Below are positions 45,820-56,315 of a DNA stretch of 64,000 bases, in pieces. The stretch is from Gammaproteobacteria bacterium 50_400_T64 (GTDB lineage: Bacteria > Pseudomonadota > Gammaproteobacteria > Pseudomonadales > Porticoccaceae), in NCBI GenBank assembly GCA_002162755.1, contig MAAS01000021.1, positions 1-64,000 of the forward strand. The letters run 5' to 3'. Position 1 is the stretch's first letter. Each line of letters starts with the position of its first letter. The translations under genes were made by a program, and so were the position numbers. The notes beneath the pieces were generated by a model. The model was not told where the DNA came from. It made no database searches and saw only the letters and a program-made list of their open reading frames with translations.

Positions 45820-47544
45820 ATGAACGCCAGCAATAGAGTTCTACACGGATTACCCAAGCGCCTGGTGAGCGATGCCTTGCTGGATGAGGCCGCCGCTATA
45901 GAGGCCAGTAATAAAGCCGCAGAAAGCAATATCCCCCTTGCGCAATACCTGGTCGAAAACCAGGCCTTGAGTGCCTATCAAGTCGCCAATGTTACCGCCC
46001 ACGAGTTTGGTGTACCTTTATTTGACCTTAGTAGTCTGGATATTAGCGCCTGCCCGAAGAATGTTGTTGACTCAAAGCTACTACGCAAACATCTGGCACT
46101 GCCCCTGGCACTTAAAGCCAGTCGTCTACAAATTGCTGTCATCGACCCCACTAATCACCACGTTATCAATGATATTCGCTTTCAGGTCGGCACCGCTGTC
46201 GAACCCATTGTGGTTGAGTACGACAAGCTAAAAACCGCCCTTGATGCCTATATAGAAGATAACGAACAAGATATGGGCTCGGCTCTGGGCACAATGGATG
46301 ACTCTCAGCTCGATGCCATCGACATTGATGACGGTAGCAGCAGTAATGACCAAGCCATTACTGCCGATGAAGACGATGCACCTATTGTGCGTTTTGTTAA
46401 TAAATTACTGCTCGATGCGATCAAAAAAGGCTCATCTGATATTCACTTTGAACCGTATGAAACCAGCTACCGCGTGCGTTTTCGCACCGACGGTATTTTA
46501 GAAGAAATTGCCAAACCTCCCGCCAATCTTGGCTCACGACTCGCCGCACGTTTAAAAGTCATGTCGAAAATGGATATTTCCGAGCGGCGCATACCCCAGG
46601 ATGGTCGCATTAAAATGCGCCTGTCTGAGCGACGCGCCATCGACTTTCGTGTGAACAGCCTGCCGACTCAGTACGGTGAAAAAATCGTACTACGAATCCT
46701 CGACCCTACCAGCGCCCAACTGGGTATTGAGGCGCTGGGTTATGAAGACGATCAACAAGAAGCTTACCTGGAGACGCTGCATCAACCCCAGGGGATGATT
46801 TTAGTCACAGGCCCAACGGGCTCGGGTAAAACCGTCTCGCTCTATACGGGTTTGAATATTTTGAACACCGCAGAACGCAACCTGTCTACAGCAGAGGATC
46901 CGATAGAAATCAATCTAGAGGGCATTAACCAGGTACAAATGAACGCCAAAGTAGGCTTAACTTTTTCTGAAGCTCTACGTGCCTTTTTACGTCAGGATCC
47001 CGACGTCATTATGGTCGGTGAGATCCGAGACCTGGAAACAGCAGAAATATCCATTAAAGCGGCCCAAACCGGCCACCTGGTGCTCTCCACCCTGCACACC
47101 AATAGCGCGCCAGAAACGCTGACACGCTTACTCAATATGGGTGTGCCCGCCTTTAATGTGGCAACATCTGTCAGCCTGATTATTGCCCAGCGCCTGGCTC
47201 GCCGTTTGTGCAAGAGCTGCAAAGTACCCGCCACTGATATCCCCGAAAGTATTTTGATTGAAGAGGGTTTTGAAGTGCTGGGTATTCCCCTGAATGAAAT
47301 CGAAATCAACAAACCCGTTGGCTGTAACAAGTGCGCGAATGGCTATAAGGGCCGAGTCGGTATTTATGAAGTACTGAAAGTAACGCCAAGTGTCGCTAAA
47401 ATGATTATGGAGGGCGGCAACTCCCTTGAAATTGCCGAACAGGCAAAGAAAGAGGGCTTCAGAACCTTGCGCCAGTCGGCATTACGAAAAGCGGCAGAAG
47501 GTATCATTAGTCTTGAAGAAACGAACCGAGTAACCAGAGATTAA
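45820..47544 (+). CDS. pilB: Type IV pilus extension ATPase PilB
   Basis: Hexameric motor that drives pilus polymerisation at the inner membrane. N-terminal MshEN/GspE-N domain (about 1-150), acidic linker (150-185), then the ATPase core: Walker A GPTGSGKTVS (331-340), Asp box, Walker B DPDVIMVGEIRD and the His box HLVLSTLHTN. A zinc-binding four-Cys module reads CKSCK and CNKC. 574 residues, normal. First gene of pilBCD-coaE-yacG. Confidence 0.97.
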   Translation: MNASNRVLHGLPKRLVSDALLDEAAAIEASNKAAESNIPLAQYLVENQALSAYQVANVTAHEFGVPLFDLSSLDISACPKNVVDSKLLRKHLALPLALKASRLQIAVIDPTNHHVINDIRFQVGTAVEPIVVEYDKLKTALDAYIEDNEQDMGSALGTMDDSQLDAIDIDDGSSSNDQAITADEDDAPIVRFVNKLLLDAIKKGSSDIHFEPYETSYRVRFRTDGILEEIAKPPANLGSRLAARLKVMSKMDISERRIPQDGRIKMRLSERRAIDFRVNSLPTQYGEKIVLRILDPTSAQLGIEALGYEDDQQEAYLETLHQPQGMILVTGPTGSGKTVSLYTGLNILNTAERNLSTAEDPIEINLEGINQVQMNAKVGLTFSEALRAFLRQDPDVIMVGEIRDLETAEISIKAAQTGHLVLSTLHTNSAPETLTRLLNMGVPAFNVATSVSLIIAQRLARRLCKSCKVPATDIPESILIEEGFEVLGIPLNEIEINKPVGCNKCANGYKGRVGIYEVLKVTPSVAKMIMEGGNSLEIAEQAKKEGFRTLRQSALRKAAEGIISLEETNRVTRD

Positions 47545-47546
47545 TC

Positions 47547-48758
47547 ATGGCAACTGTAGCAGCCGAAAAGACCTATATTTACAAAGGCAAGAACAAAGAT
47601 GGGGCGGTAAAGGGAGAAATAAAGGGCAACAACCCTGCCTTGATTAAAGCTCAGCTGCGCCAGCAGGGGATTATCGCCAAATCGGTGCGCCCCAAGCCAA
47701 AGAGTATATTTGGTGACAAACCTATCAAGCCCGCAGATATTGCCCTGTTTAGTCGCCAGATGGCGACCATGATGAAGGCCGGCGTGCCCCTGGTACAAAG
47801 CTTTTTAATTGTTGAAGAAGGGGCCGAGAAGGAAAGTATGAAAAAGCTGATTATGACGCTTCACGACGAAGTGGCAGCCGGTAACAGCTTTGGTTCAGCC
47901 CTGCGCAAACACCCCGTGCATTTCGACGACCTGTACTGCAGCCTAGTTGAAGCTGGCGAAAACTCAGGTGCTCTCGACACCCTGCTCGACAGAGTGGCCA
48001 CTTACAAAGAGAAAACAGAACAACTCAAAGCAAAAATCAAGAAAGCAATGACCTACCCCGCCGCTGTTGTAACCGTTGCTATTATCGTAACTGGTATTTT
48101 GTTGGTAAAGGTCGTCCCCGTTTTCGCCGAAACTTTTTCAAGTTTTGGTGCGGACTTACCCTCCTTCACTCTTTTTGTACTACAAATATCTGAATTTGCT
48201 CAAAAATGGTGGCTAATCATAATGCTAGCATTGATTGGTATGGGCTATGGCTTTAAAACTGCCCGGCTCCGCTCGCAAAAGTTTTCTGACGCTGTTGATA
48301 AAGCAATGTTAAAAATACCCGCCGTAGGGCCCATTCTCAACAATGCCGTTGTTGCCCGTTACGCACGCACCCTAGCAACCACCTTCGCAGCCGGTGTCCC
48401 GCTGGTTGAAGCACTAGAATCTGTGGCAGGTGCAGCGGGTAATGCCGTTTACAAAAAAGCGGTACTCGAGGTTCGAGATGGCGTAACCACGGGCTTAACC
48501 ATGGTGACATCATTAAAAGCCACGGGGATATTTCCCACCATGCTGATACAGTTGACCTCTATTGGCGAAGAGTCAGGCACGCTGGATGAAATGATGGGCA
48601 AGGCGGCGGATCACTATGAAGAGGCTGTCGACAACGCGGTAGACAACTTAACCTCCTTACTCGAGCCTCTAATTATGTCAGTCCTTGGCGTATTGGTTGG
48701 CGGTCTGCTTGTGGCGATGTATTTACCTATTTTCCAATTAGGCAACGTTGTAGGCTAA
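47547..48758 (+). CDS. pilC: Type IV pilus inner-membrane platform protein PilC
   Basis: Polytopic platform that couples the PilB motor to pilin assembly. Two T2SSF domains are visible, each with the LFSRQMATMMKAGVPLVQSF / YARTLATTFAAGVPLVEAL motif; three hydrophobic segments lie at about 173-195, 220-235 and near 378-398. 403 residues. It starts two bases after the pilB stop and overlaps pilD by one base (TAATG). Confidence 0.97.
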   Translation: MATVAAEKTYIYKGKNKDGAVKGEIKGNNPALIKAQLRQQGIIAKSVRPKPKSIFGDKPIKPADIALFSRQMATMMKAGVPLVQSFLIVEEGAEKESMKKLIMTLHDEVAAGNSFGSALRKHPVHFDDLYCSLVEAGENSGALDTLLDRVATYKEKTEQLKAKIKKAMTYPAAVVTVAIIVTGILLVKVVPVFAETFSSFGADLPSFTLFVLQISEFAQKWWLIIMLALIGMGYGFKTARLRSQKFSDAVDKAMLKIPAVGPILNNAVVARYARTLATTFAAGVPLVEALESVAGAAGNAVYKKAVLEVRDGVTTGLTMVTSLKATGIFPTMLIQLTSIGEESGTLDEMMGKAADHYEEAVDNAVDNLTSLLEPLIMSVLGVLVGGLLVAMYLPIFQLGNVVG

Positions 48759-49621
48759 TGGAATCACAACTTTTTGAACTTTACCCCCTAGAACTACTCC
48801 TCACCTTCAGCCTGATTTTCGGCCTACTTATCGGCAGCTTTTTAAATGTCGTGATCTATCGCCTACCCCTGCAACTGCAAAACACCTGGCAGCGGGATGC
48901 CCGCGACTTTCTCGGTCAGGATCCGGTAGAAGCAGAAACAAAATTTAGCCTGGTTTTCCCGCCCTCACGCTGCACCAGTTGTGAAACACTGATTAAGCCC
49001 TGGCACAACATCCCTATCATCGGCTACCTGCTGCTGAAAGGACGCTGTAAAAGCTGTGCCGAACCCATTTCACTGCAATACCCCGCCGTTGAACTTATTT
49101 GCGGTCTATTAACCGTTGCTGTTGTTTATCACTTTGGCTTCACTGCACAGGCTGCCTGGGCACTGCTATTTACCTGGGTGTTAGTGGCCCTGACCGGCAT
49201 CGATGTAAATCATCAACTACTACCTGACAACCTTACCCTGCCTCTAATGTGGCTCGGTTTACTGGTGAATATGTCAACCACTTTTGTACCACTAGCTGAT
49301 GCTGTGGCGGGTGCCGTCGCAGGCTATATGGTTTTATGGCTTGTCTATTGGGCCTTTAAGTTAATCACGGGCAAAGAGGGTATGGGCCACGGCGACTTCA
49401 AACTGCTCGCCGCCCTCGGAGCCTGGCTTGGCTGGCAGCAATTGCCGATGATTATTTTGTTGTCCTCTGCCGTGGGCGCAATAATTGGCACCGCGGGTAT
49501 TCTGCTTTACGGTCGGGAAAGACAGGCACAAATTGCCTTTGGGCCCTACCTTGCCATTGCCGGCTGGATTGCTCTGGTGGCTGGCGAAGAAATCACCCGT
49601 AGCTACCTGCAACTTCTCTAG
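48758..49621 (+). CDS. pilD: Prepilin peptidase / N-methyltransferase PilD
   Basis: Cleaves prepilin leaders and methylates the new N-terminal Phe. The cytoplasmic zinc tetrad is Cys72, 75, 97 and 100 (CTSC and CKSC). The two catalytic aspartates are Asp149 in GIDVNHQLLPD and Asp213 in GMGHGDFKLL (GxGD type). About eight membrane segments; 287 residues. Its substrate PilA is encoded divergently beside the operon. Confidence 0.97.
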   Translation: MESQLFELYPLELLLTFSLIFGLLIGSFLNVVIYRLPLQLQNTWQRDARDFLGQDPVEAETKFSLVFPPSRCTSCETLIKPWHNIPIIGYLLLKGRCKSCAEPISLQYPAVELICGLLTVAVVYHFGFTAQAAWALLFTWVLVALTGIDVNHQLLPDNLTLPLMWLGLLVNMSTTFVPLADAVAGAVAGYMVLWLVYWAFKLITGKEGMGHGDFKLLAALGAWLGWQQLPMIILLSSAVGAIIGTAGILLYGRERQAQIAFGPYLAIAGWIALVAGEEITRSYLQLL

Positions 49622-49789
49622 CAGGCAGTTAAATTCAAGCACTGTCCTTTAACCTAAAAACAACAGCCGGATCACGAAAGTCTGCACACCAATATCCTGC
49701 ACATCTTTTTCGCGCCCAACTGCCGCTTCTAGGTTTATAATCTGCAGCAATTCTTTTGCTGTGGCACTATTTTTCTGTGGAGCAAGGCC

Positions 49790-50407
49790 ATGTTTGTACT
49801 CGGACTCACCGGCGGTATCGGTAGCGGTAAAAGCGCTGCCGCCGCTATCTTTAAGGAATACGGCATTAAGGTCGTCGATGCCGATATTGCCGCTCGCAAA
49901 GTCGTTGAGACCGGTATGCCTGCACTGCAGGCCATCGCTGAACATTTTGGTGAGCAGGTGCTACAGAGCGATGGTACATTAGACCGCGCGGCACTACGCA
50001 GCATTGTCTTTAACGATGAGCAACAACGGCTTTGGCTTGAACAGCTGCTGCATCCGGCAATCGGCGAGTGGATAAAGTCGGAGCTGGCTTCTGCCACCAG
50101 CGACTACGCCATACTAGAATCGCCCCTGCTTCTTGAAACCGAACAGCGTAAATCGACGCAACGCGCACTGGTGGTCGATGTCAGTAACGAATTGCAGATT
50201 GAGCGTGCCATGGCACGGGATGACAACAGTCGCGAACAAATAGAGGCCATTATCGCTGCCCAGCTACCCCGCGAAGAACGTGTAGCACGAGCGGATGACG
50301 TGATCGATAACAGCGGCTCACTGACAGACTTACAAGGTAGCGTCGCAACATTGCACCAACAATACCTTAAAATCGCCGCGACCTTCGACCAACAAGGCAC
50401 AGCTTAA
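49790..50407 (+). CDS. coaE: Dephospho-CoA kinase
   Basis: Last step of coenzyme A synthesis. The P-loop GLTGGIGSGKSAAAAIF begins at residue 5; DADIAARKVVE, HPAIGEWI and ESPLLLETE (the family's PLLxE motif) are in place. 205 residues. ATG follows GGAGCAAGG. Located after pilD, the standard pilBCD-coaE-yacG order, with 168 bases between that may carry a promoter of its own. Confidence 0.97.
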   Translation: MFVLGLTGGIGSGKSAAAAIFKEYGIKVVDADIAARKVVETGMPALQAIAEHFGEQVLQSDGTLDRAALRSIVFNDEQQRLWLEQLLHPAIGEWIKSELASATSDYAILESPLLLETEQRKSTQRALVVDVSNELQIERAMARDDNSREQIEAIIAAQLPREERVARADDVIDNSGSLTDLQGSVATLHQQYLKIAATFDQQGTA

Positions 50408-50408
50408 T

Positions 50409-50624
50409 ATGTCGAATAAAACAGCTGAAACAAGCACCTCTAGCAACATCGTTCTACAGTGCCCGCAGTGTAAAAAGCCAGTACATTGGAATGAGCGCTA
50501 CCCACATCGACCCTTTTGTTCAAAGCGCTGTCAGCAGCTGGATTTTGGCGAGTGGGCAACAGAACAAAACACCATCGCAGGTGCTTCAGTGATGGCAGAG
50601 AGTGATGATTGGCAGGAAGACTGA
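50409..50624 (+). CDS. yacG: DNA gyrase inhibitor YacG
   Basis: A 71-residue zinc protein that binds GyrB. The four zinc cysteines are in LQCPQCKKPVHW and FCSKRCQQLDFGEWA, exactly the family pattern. It starts one base after the coaE stop. The C-terminal tail is acidic. Confidence 0.95.
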   Translation: MSNKTAETSTSSNIVLQCPQCKKPVHWNERYPHRPFCSKRCQQLDFGEWATEQNTIAGASVMAESDDWQED

Positions 50625-50673
50625 TAACGCAGTAATTAACAGGCTATGAAAGGCTTCCTCACGATTGTTGTTT

Positions 50674-51078
50674 TTAACCTGCGACGACCTTTTCAAGAAC
50701 CGCGTAGTTCGCTGCGGGGAATTGATAGTCATGCAATGCGCCAATATCAACCCAGCGAATACGCTGCCCTTCATTGCCTGTGGGCTGCCCTGTAAAGCGG
50801 TTAACCGCCCACACATCGAGCACGATTAGCTTGTCTTTATAGTCGTGCTCGGTCATTAAAAAAGGCAAGCAATCGCTTACTTCTATTGCTAATTCTTCTA
50901 TCAATTCCCGCCGCAAGGCCTGCTCGGGACTCTCCCCGGGAACCACTTTACCGCCGGGAAATTCCCAAAGCCCACCCTGGTGTAAGTGTTCGGGCCGTTT
51001 GGCAATGAGCACCTGCTGTTTGGTCGGGTTATAAATAACACCGGCAACAACATGAATGCGCGTTGAGGTTTCGCTCAT
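50674..51078 (-). CDS. mutT: 8-oxo-dGTP diphosphatase MutT
   Basis: Sanitises the nucleotide pool by hydrolysing 8-oxo-dGTP. The Nudix box GGKVVPGESPEQALRRELIEEL is complete with the catalytic REL-x-EE. The N-terminal HVVAGVIYNPTKQQVLIAKR and WEFPGG are typical of MutT proper. 134 residues. It lies directly after argJ on the same strand. Confidence 0.93.
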   Translation of the reverse strand: MSETSTRIHVVAGVIYNPTKQQVLIAKRPEHLHQGGLWEFPGGKVVPGESPEQALRRELIEELAIEVSDCLPFLMTEHDYKDKLIVLDVWAVNRFTGQPTGNEGQRIRWVDIGALHDYQFPAANYAVLEKVVAG

Positions 51079-51083
51079 GTCAA

Positions 51084-52307
51084 TTAAGTGCGGTATTCGG
51101 CATTAATGCGGATGTAATCGTAAGACAGATCGGTCGTCCAGACTGTTTCACTGACATTACCACGCGCCAAGTCGATGCGAATTATTAGCGCTTCCTGGTT
51201 CATTACCTGCTGGCCAGCCTGCTCAGTGTAGGTTGCGGCACGACCGCCCTGTTCGGCAATTAACACAGTATCTAGCCAGACTTTGATTCTATTAACATCG
51301 AGATCAGCAACACCGGCGCGACCGATAGCCGCGAGAATGCGACCCCAGTTAGGGTCGCTGGCAAACAATGCAGTTTTCACCAGTGGCGAGTCAGCAACAG
51401 TGTAGGCAACCTTTAGGCATTCCTCGACGCTAGCGCCGCCGTCAACTTGCACGGTGACAAACTTGGTCGCGCCTTCGCCGTCGCGAACGATAGCCTGAGC
51501 AAGCTCGATACACACCTGCTCTACTGCTTCGGCAAGCAAAGTCTTGTCAGCATCGCTGTTTAGAGCTACACCTGACTGCCCAGTGGCAACGAGCACCAGC
51601 GAGTCATTGGTCGAGGTATCACCATCAATGGTTATACGGTTAAAGGAACTATTCACAGCATCATTGAGAATTTGCTGCAAGTATTCGGGTGAGCATTTCG
51701 CATCGGTCGCCACATAGGCCAGCATGGTCGCCATATCAGGGCGAATCATTCCAGCCCCTTTGGCGATACCGGTAACGGTGATTGTTTCACCATTAATTTC
51801 GATCTGGCAGCTGGCACCTTTCGGGCGAGTATCTGTCGTGAGTATTCCTTCAGCCGCTTCGGCCCAGCCGTTTTCATTTAACGTGGCAAAGGTAGCAGGC
51901 AACTCAGCTAACAGAGGCTTCATTGGCAATGGCTCACCAATAACCCCGGTCGAAAAAGGCAGCACTTGCGCAGCATCGACACCGGCGATAGCGGCTAATG
52001 AAGCACAGGACTGCAATGCGTCATTCAAACCCTGCTCGCCCGTACCAGCATTGGCGTTACCCGTATTGGTCAATAAATAGCGCACGCCATTCAGATTAGT
52101 GGCGTCTGACAAATGTTTTTTGGCGACTTGTACCGGCGCTGCACAAAAAGCGTTACGGGTAAAAACAGCGGCTATTTCGCTGCCCTCGGCCAGGGCCATA
52201 ATGACCAGATCTTTGCGCCCAGCCACTTTAATACCGGCACAGCCGGTGGCCAGCTGAAAGCCCTTCACCGGGAACATTGGGGGTAATTCACCCGACCCTA
52301 CTGCCAT
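51084..52307 (-). CDS. argJ: Bifunctional glutamate N-acetyltransferase / amino-acid N-acetyltransferase
   Basis: Transfers acetyl from N-acetylornithine to glutamate in the cyclic arginine pathway and can also use acetyl-CoA. Self-cleavage takes place between Ala193 and Thr194 in IRPDMATMLAYVAT, giving alpha and beta chains with Thr194 as nucleophile. STGVIGEPLPM and SNDSLVLVATG-type motifs are conserved. 407 residues. Between secA and mutT, as in Pseudomonas. Confidence 0.97.
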   Translation of the reverse strand: MAVGSGELPPMFPVKGFQLATGCAGIKVAGRKDLVIMALAEGSEIAAVFTRNAFCAAPVQVAKKHLSDATNLNGVRYLLTNTGNANAGTGEQGLNDALQSCASLAAIAGVDAAQVLPFSTGVIGEPLPMKPLLAELPATFATLNENGWAEAAEGILTTDTRPKGASCQIEINGETITVTGIAKGAGMIRPDMATMLAYVATDAKCSPEYLQQILNDAVNSSFNRITIDGDTSTNDSLVLVATGQSGVALNSDADKTLLAEAVEQVCIELAQAIVRDGEGATKFVTVQVDGGASVEECLKVAYTVADSPLVKTALFASDPNWGRILAAIGRAGVADLDVNRIKVWLDTVLIAEQGGRAATYTEQAGQQVMNQEALIIRIDLARGNVSETVWTTDLSYDYIRINAEYRT

Positions 52308-52357
52308 AAAGCGACGTCCTCTCTATTAACTAACAGACCAACTAACAGGCCAGGGGC

Positions 52358-55165
52358 TTAATTTAATTTGCCATGACATTGCTTGAATTTTTTGCCCGAG
52401 CCACAGGGACAAGGGGCATTTCTGCCCACTTTTTCACCGCCGCGTACAAAAGGTTGTTCAGGCAAGGCATCGAGGGTAGCGGGTGCATCCTCTTCCGCCA
52501 GTGCCGACTGACTTTCTGCGTGGTTGAATTCCATTTTCTGCTGATTGAGGGCTTCCTGGCGCTGGCGCTCTAACTGCTCAGCTTCATCGTCGCGGCGTAT
52601 TTCAACACGACAAAGAAAGCGCACGGTTTCGAGTTTAATATTTTCGAGCATCTCCTGAAACAGCTCAAAAGACTCTCGTTTGTATTCCTGCTTCGGATTC
52701 TTTTGCGCATAAGCTCGCAAGCCAATACCCTGACGCAAGTGATCAATATTGGAGAGGTGCTCTTTCCACAAATTGTCCAGCACCTGTAGCATCACCTGCC
52801 TTTCAACGGTGTGAATATCTTCACCGATGCGCTCACAGCGCTCCTTGTAAGCGTCATTTGAAGCATCAAGAATTTTGCCTTTCAGACCCTCTTCATTGAG
52901 CCGCTTATCATCATCCAGCCACTGCTTTAAGGGCAGCTGCATATTGAACTCGGTAAACAGATCCTGCTCCAGGCCTTCAATTTCCCACTGCTCTGGCAAG
53001 CTCTGCGGCGGGATAGAATTTTCCACAATCCGGCTCACCACATCGTGCTGAACTGCGGTGATTATTTCGTTAATGTTCTCAGACGCGAGCAAGTCATTAC
53101 GCTGCTCATAAATAACCTGGCGTTGATCATTGGCAACATCATCGTATTCAAGTAGCTGCTTACGCATGTCGAAGTTTTGGCCTTCAACCTTGCGCTGCGC
53201 TCGCTCAATAGCACTGGTCACCATCCGATGTTCAATGGCCTCACCATTTTCCATACCGATGGCGCGCATCATATTTTTAACGCGATCAGAGGCAAACAGG
53301 CGCATTAAGCTGTCTTCCAGTGACAGATAAAAGCGTGACACACCGGGGTCACCCTGACGTCCCGCCCGACCACGCAACTGATTGTCGATACGGCGCGATT
53401 CGTGGCGCTCGGTTGAGAGGATGTGTAAGCCACCCGCTTCAATCACCTCATCGTGGCGTTTCTGCCAGGCCGTTTTGGTCGTTGCTATAAGCGCTTCGCT
53501 GGGCTTATCTAAAGCAGCAATCTCCACTTCCAGGTTGCCACCCAGCACAATGTCCGTACCCCGCCCGGCCATATTGGTTGCGATAGTTACCGTACCGGGG
53601 ATACCGGCTTCAGCAACGATATGGGCTTCTTTTTCATGGAATTTGGCGTTCAACACTTGGTGCTTAATTTTTTCTTTATTGAGCAATGTCGACAATAACT
53701 CGGAGGTTTCAATCGATGCCGTACCCACCAACACTGGCGCACCCTTTTCGATACAGTCGCGCACATCGCCCACCACGGCATTAAACTTCTCTTCCTGTGT
53801 GAGGAAAATAAGATCGTTTAAGTCGTCCCTGGCCACCGGCATATTGGTCGGGATTACGACCACGGGCAGGCCATAAATTTGGTGGAATTCGAAGGCTTCC
53901 GTATCGGCCGTGCCAGTCATTCCCGCTAATTTACCGAAAAGACGGAAGTAGTTCTGGAAAGTAGTGGAAGCCAGGGTCTGGCTTTCACTTTGAATCGTCA
54001 CACCTTCTTTTGCCTCAATCGCCTGATGCAGGCCTTCCGACAAGCGACGGCCTGGCATGGTACGGCCCGTGTGCTCATCAATCAGCACGACCTCACCCTG
54101 CTGAACAATGTATTCAACATCCTTATTGAACATGTGTTGTGCGCGTAATGCGCCGTGTACATGGTGCAACAAACCCAGATTAACCGCTTGGTAAAGGCTT
54201 GATCCTTCTTCCAGTAGACCTTCGCGGAGAAGCATATCCTCAACTTTTTCGTGGCCGATTTCGGTCAGCTCAACTTGACGCACTTTCTCATCGACAATAA
54301 AGTCGCCTTCAGCTTCAGTGTCGTCATCTTCACTAAGAGAAGCGTCGCCCTCTTCATCAGCAACCTCGTTTACAGCTTGTACGACTAAACCTTGTACCAG
54401 CTTGTTGACGCTCTTGTACAACTCAGAACTGTCCTGAGCCTGCCCAGAAATGATCAGCGGCGTGCGCGCCTCATCAATCAGAATTGAATCGACCTCATCG
54501 ACGATGGCGTAGGCCAGACCGCGCTGGGATTTATGCTCAAGACGCAGCACCATATTGTCGCGCAGGTAATCAAAACCAAATTCGTTATTGGTGCCGTAGG
54601 TAATGTCTGCTGCGTAGGCCTCTTGCCGACTAACGGGTTTCTCTTCCTCGCCATCAAGCAAAAAGGAGCTGTCTCCACCCACTGCATGGGATTGCACAAT
54701 GCCGACACTCATCCCCAGAGTGAGATAGACCGGACTCATCCAGCTCGCATCACGCCGCGCCAGATAATCATTGACGGTTACGAGGTAGACGCCTTTTCCA
54801 GTCAATGCATTGAGATAAGCAGGCAGAGTCGCTACCAGGGTTTTACCCTCACCGGTGCGCATTTCGGCAATTTTACCTGCGTGCAGTACCATGCCACCGA
54901 TCATTTGCGTATCGAAGTGACGCATACCGAGGCTACGCCCCGCCGCTTCGCGCACGGCAGAAAAGGCCTCTGGCAATAGCTGGTCGAGGGTTTCACCTGC
55001 CCCAAGCCGCTCTTTAAACTCGAGCGTTTTATTGCGTAACTGCTCATCACTGAGCTCTTTAAAAGAACTCTCATGCTGATTAATTTTTTCTACCGTTTTA
55101 CGTAAGACCTTCAGCTCTCGGTCATTTTTAGTACCGAAAACTTTCCTGAATATTTTACCGACCAT
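52358..55165 (-). CDS. secA: Preprotein translocase ATPase SecA
   Basis: Motor that pushes preproteins through SecYEG. Walker A lies in [20 protein letters not shown], the DEAD-type Walker B in [32 protein letters not shown] and [13 protein letters not shown] are motor-2 motifs. The C-terminal zinc tail [17 protein letters not shown] is complete. I use the ATG at 55165 (935 residues, [11 protein letters not shown]); a TTG four codons upstream is possible. No secM-type leader gene is seen in front. Confidence 0.98.
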   Translation of the reverse strand: MVGKIFRKVFGTKNDRELKVLRKTVEKINQHESSFKELSDEQLRNKTLEFKERLGAGETLDQLLPEAFSAVREAAGRSLGMRHFDTQMIGGMVLHAGKIAEMRTGEGKTLVATLPAYLNALTGKGVYLVTVNDYLARRDASWMSPVYLTLGMSVGIVQSHAVGGDSSFLLDGEEEKPVSRQEAYAADITYGTNNEFGFDYLRDNMVLRLEHKSQRGLAYAIVDEVDSILIDEARTPLIISGQAQDSSELYKSVNKLVQGLVVQAVNEVADEEGDASLSEDDDTEAEGDFIVDEKVRQVELTEIGHEKVEDMLLREGLLEEGSSLYQAVNLGLLHHVHGALRAQHMFNKDVEYIVQQGEVVLIDEHTGRTMPGRRLSEGLHQAIEAKEGVTIQSESQTLASTTFQNYFRLFGKLAGMTGTADTEAFEFHQIYGLPVVVIPTNMPVARDDLNDLIFLTQEEKFNAVVGDVRDCIEKGAPVLVGTASIETSELLSTLLNKEKIKHQVLNAKFHEKEAHIVAEAGIPGTVTIATNMAGRGTDIVLGGNLEVEIAALDKPSEALIATTKTAWQKRHDEVIEAGGLHILSTERHESRRIDNQLRGRAGRQGDPGVSRFYLSLEDSLMRLFASDRVKNMMRAIGMENGEAIEHRMVTSAIERAQRKVEGQNFDMRKQLLEYDDVANDQRQVIYEQRNDLLASENINEIITAVQHDVVSRIVENSIPPQSLPEQWEIEGLEQDLFTEFNMQLPLKQWLDDDKRLNEEGLKGKILDASNDAYKERCERIGEDIHTVERQVMLQVLDNLWKEHLSNIDHLRQGIGLRAYAQKNPKQEYKRESFELFQEMLENIKLETVRFLCRVEIRRDDEAEQLERQRQEALNQQKMEFNHAESQSALAEEDAPATLDALPEQPFVRGGEKVGRNAPCPCGSGKKFKQCHGKLN

Positions 55166-55245
55166 GGCAATTGTCAAACCTTATAATTAACTAACACTTG
55201 AAAATAACTACCGTGCGTATCTTGTCGATACGTGGCAGAAAAAAG

Positions 55246-55273
55246 ATGGGGGTTAAGGAAGAACTTCCTTAAC
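55246..55273 (-). terminator. Terminator-like hairpin overlapping the stop codon of the M23 gene
   Basis: GTTAAGGAAG and its exact complement (55252-55261, 55264-55273) form a 10-bp stem that contains the TAA stop at 55269-55271. On the minus strand it is followed by CCCCATC and then TTTTTT, so the T-run is displaced by seven bases. It would separate the M23 gene from secA. Confidence 0.5.
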
Positions 55274-56258
55274 GGACCGTACGGCGTATGTAGCTAGCGG
55301 GGTCGACATTGCGACCATTTTTATAGACTTCAAAGTGAACATGGGGCCCAGTCGAGCGCCCAGTACTCCCCATTTTGGCAATAACCTGGCCTTTTTTGAC
55401 CAAATCGCCAACTTTGATGAGGTTAGTTTTATTGTGCCCATAACGGGTGACATAGCCTTCACCGTGATCAATTTCAATCAGGCGACCATAGCCTTTATAA
55501 GGTTCGGAGCGCGTCACGATGCCGGAGGCAACGGCGATCACATCCGAACCTTCTTTACCGGCAAAATCGATACCTAAATGCCAGACCTTGCGCCCATTAA
55601 AGGGGTCAGTTCTTTTACCGTAATGGGACGACAACCAGCCTTTGGCAATGGGCCTGCCGGAAATGGTATTTTCGCGTTTGAGGTCACGGTCAACAATCAT
55701 CACTCGCAATAAATCGAGTTGCTGCTCGCGGTTGTCCATGCGTGCTTCTAGCTCGGCAAATAAATCCTGCAGATCCGACGAAATAATATTATTCGCCCTT
55801 GGGCCCGGCGTAATACCAGCGCCTACCTGCTCCGCCTCAGTAATTACCGTAGCAAGCTCGTCACCGTCTAGCTCGCCCGGACCACCGACAGCGGGTGTAT
55901 GACTAAAATCAAATTCGCCCTTATCCAACCCGGCAATATCGGTAATACGCTCGCCCAGCGCATCCATTCGTACCATGCGGGCCTGAATTTCAGCCAGCTT
56001 TTGCGAGTAGGCAGCAATCTTTTTGTCGGCACTAGCAACGCCAAGTTGAAGCTCTTCGTGTTGTAGATCAAGCTCGGCCTGTACGGCAGCCAGTGCTGCA
56101 CGCAGAGATGCATCGCCGCGATCACTGTTCGCGCCAATAACCAGACCTGCACCGAGCGGTACACCGAGCACACACAAAGACAGGGCCACTTTGGCCCAGG
56201 TATTGAGTGTCAGTGTCAGCGATTTACTTTGACGGGAGCTAAGGAAAATAATTTTCAT
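55269..56258 (-). CDS. M23-family metallopeptidase with membrane anchor and coiled coil
   Basis: A 329-residue peptidoglycan endopeptidase or amidase activator. An N-terminal membrane segment spans about residues 20-42 (ALSLCVLGVPLGAGLVIG), then a coiled coil (52-108 and 160-195), then a complete LytM domain: His227 and Asp231 (HLGIDF), His275 (RYGHN), and His306-x-His308 (GPHVHFEV). It lies between lpxC and secA; in Pseudomonas an M23 gene holds the same position, but the DUF721 gene usually found next to it is missing. Confidence 0.92.
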   Translation of the reverse strand: MKIIFLSSRQSKSLTLTLNTWAKVALSLCVLGVPLGAGLVIGANSDRGDASLRAALAAVQAELDLQHEELQLGVASADKKIAAYSQKLAEIQARMVRMDALGERITDIAGLDKGEFDFSHTPAVGGPGELDGDELATVITEAEQVGAGITPGPRANNIISSDLQDLFAELEARMDNREQQLDLLRVMIVDRDLKRENTISGRPIAKGWLSSHYGKRTDPFNGRKVWHLGIDFAGKEGSDVIAVASGIVTRSEPYKGYGRLIEIDHGEGYVTRYGHNKTNLIKVGDLVKKGQVIAKMGSTGRSTGPHVHFEVYKNGRNVDPASYIRRTVR

Positions 56259-56315
56259 AAATGCTTACAGTTGAGTATCCACCAGTAAACTATCAATCGG
56301 CGACAAACCAACTGC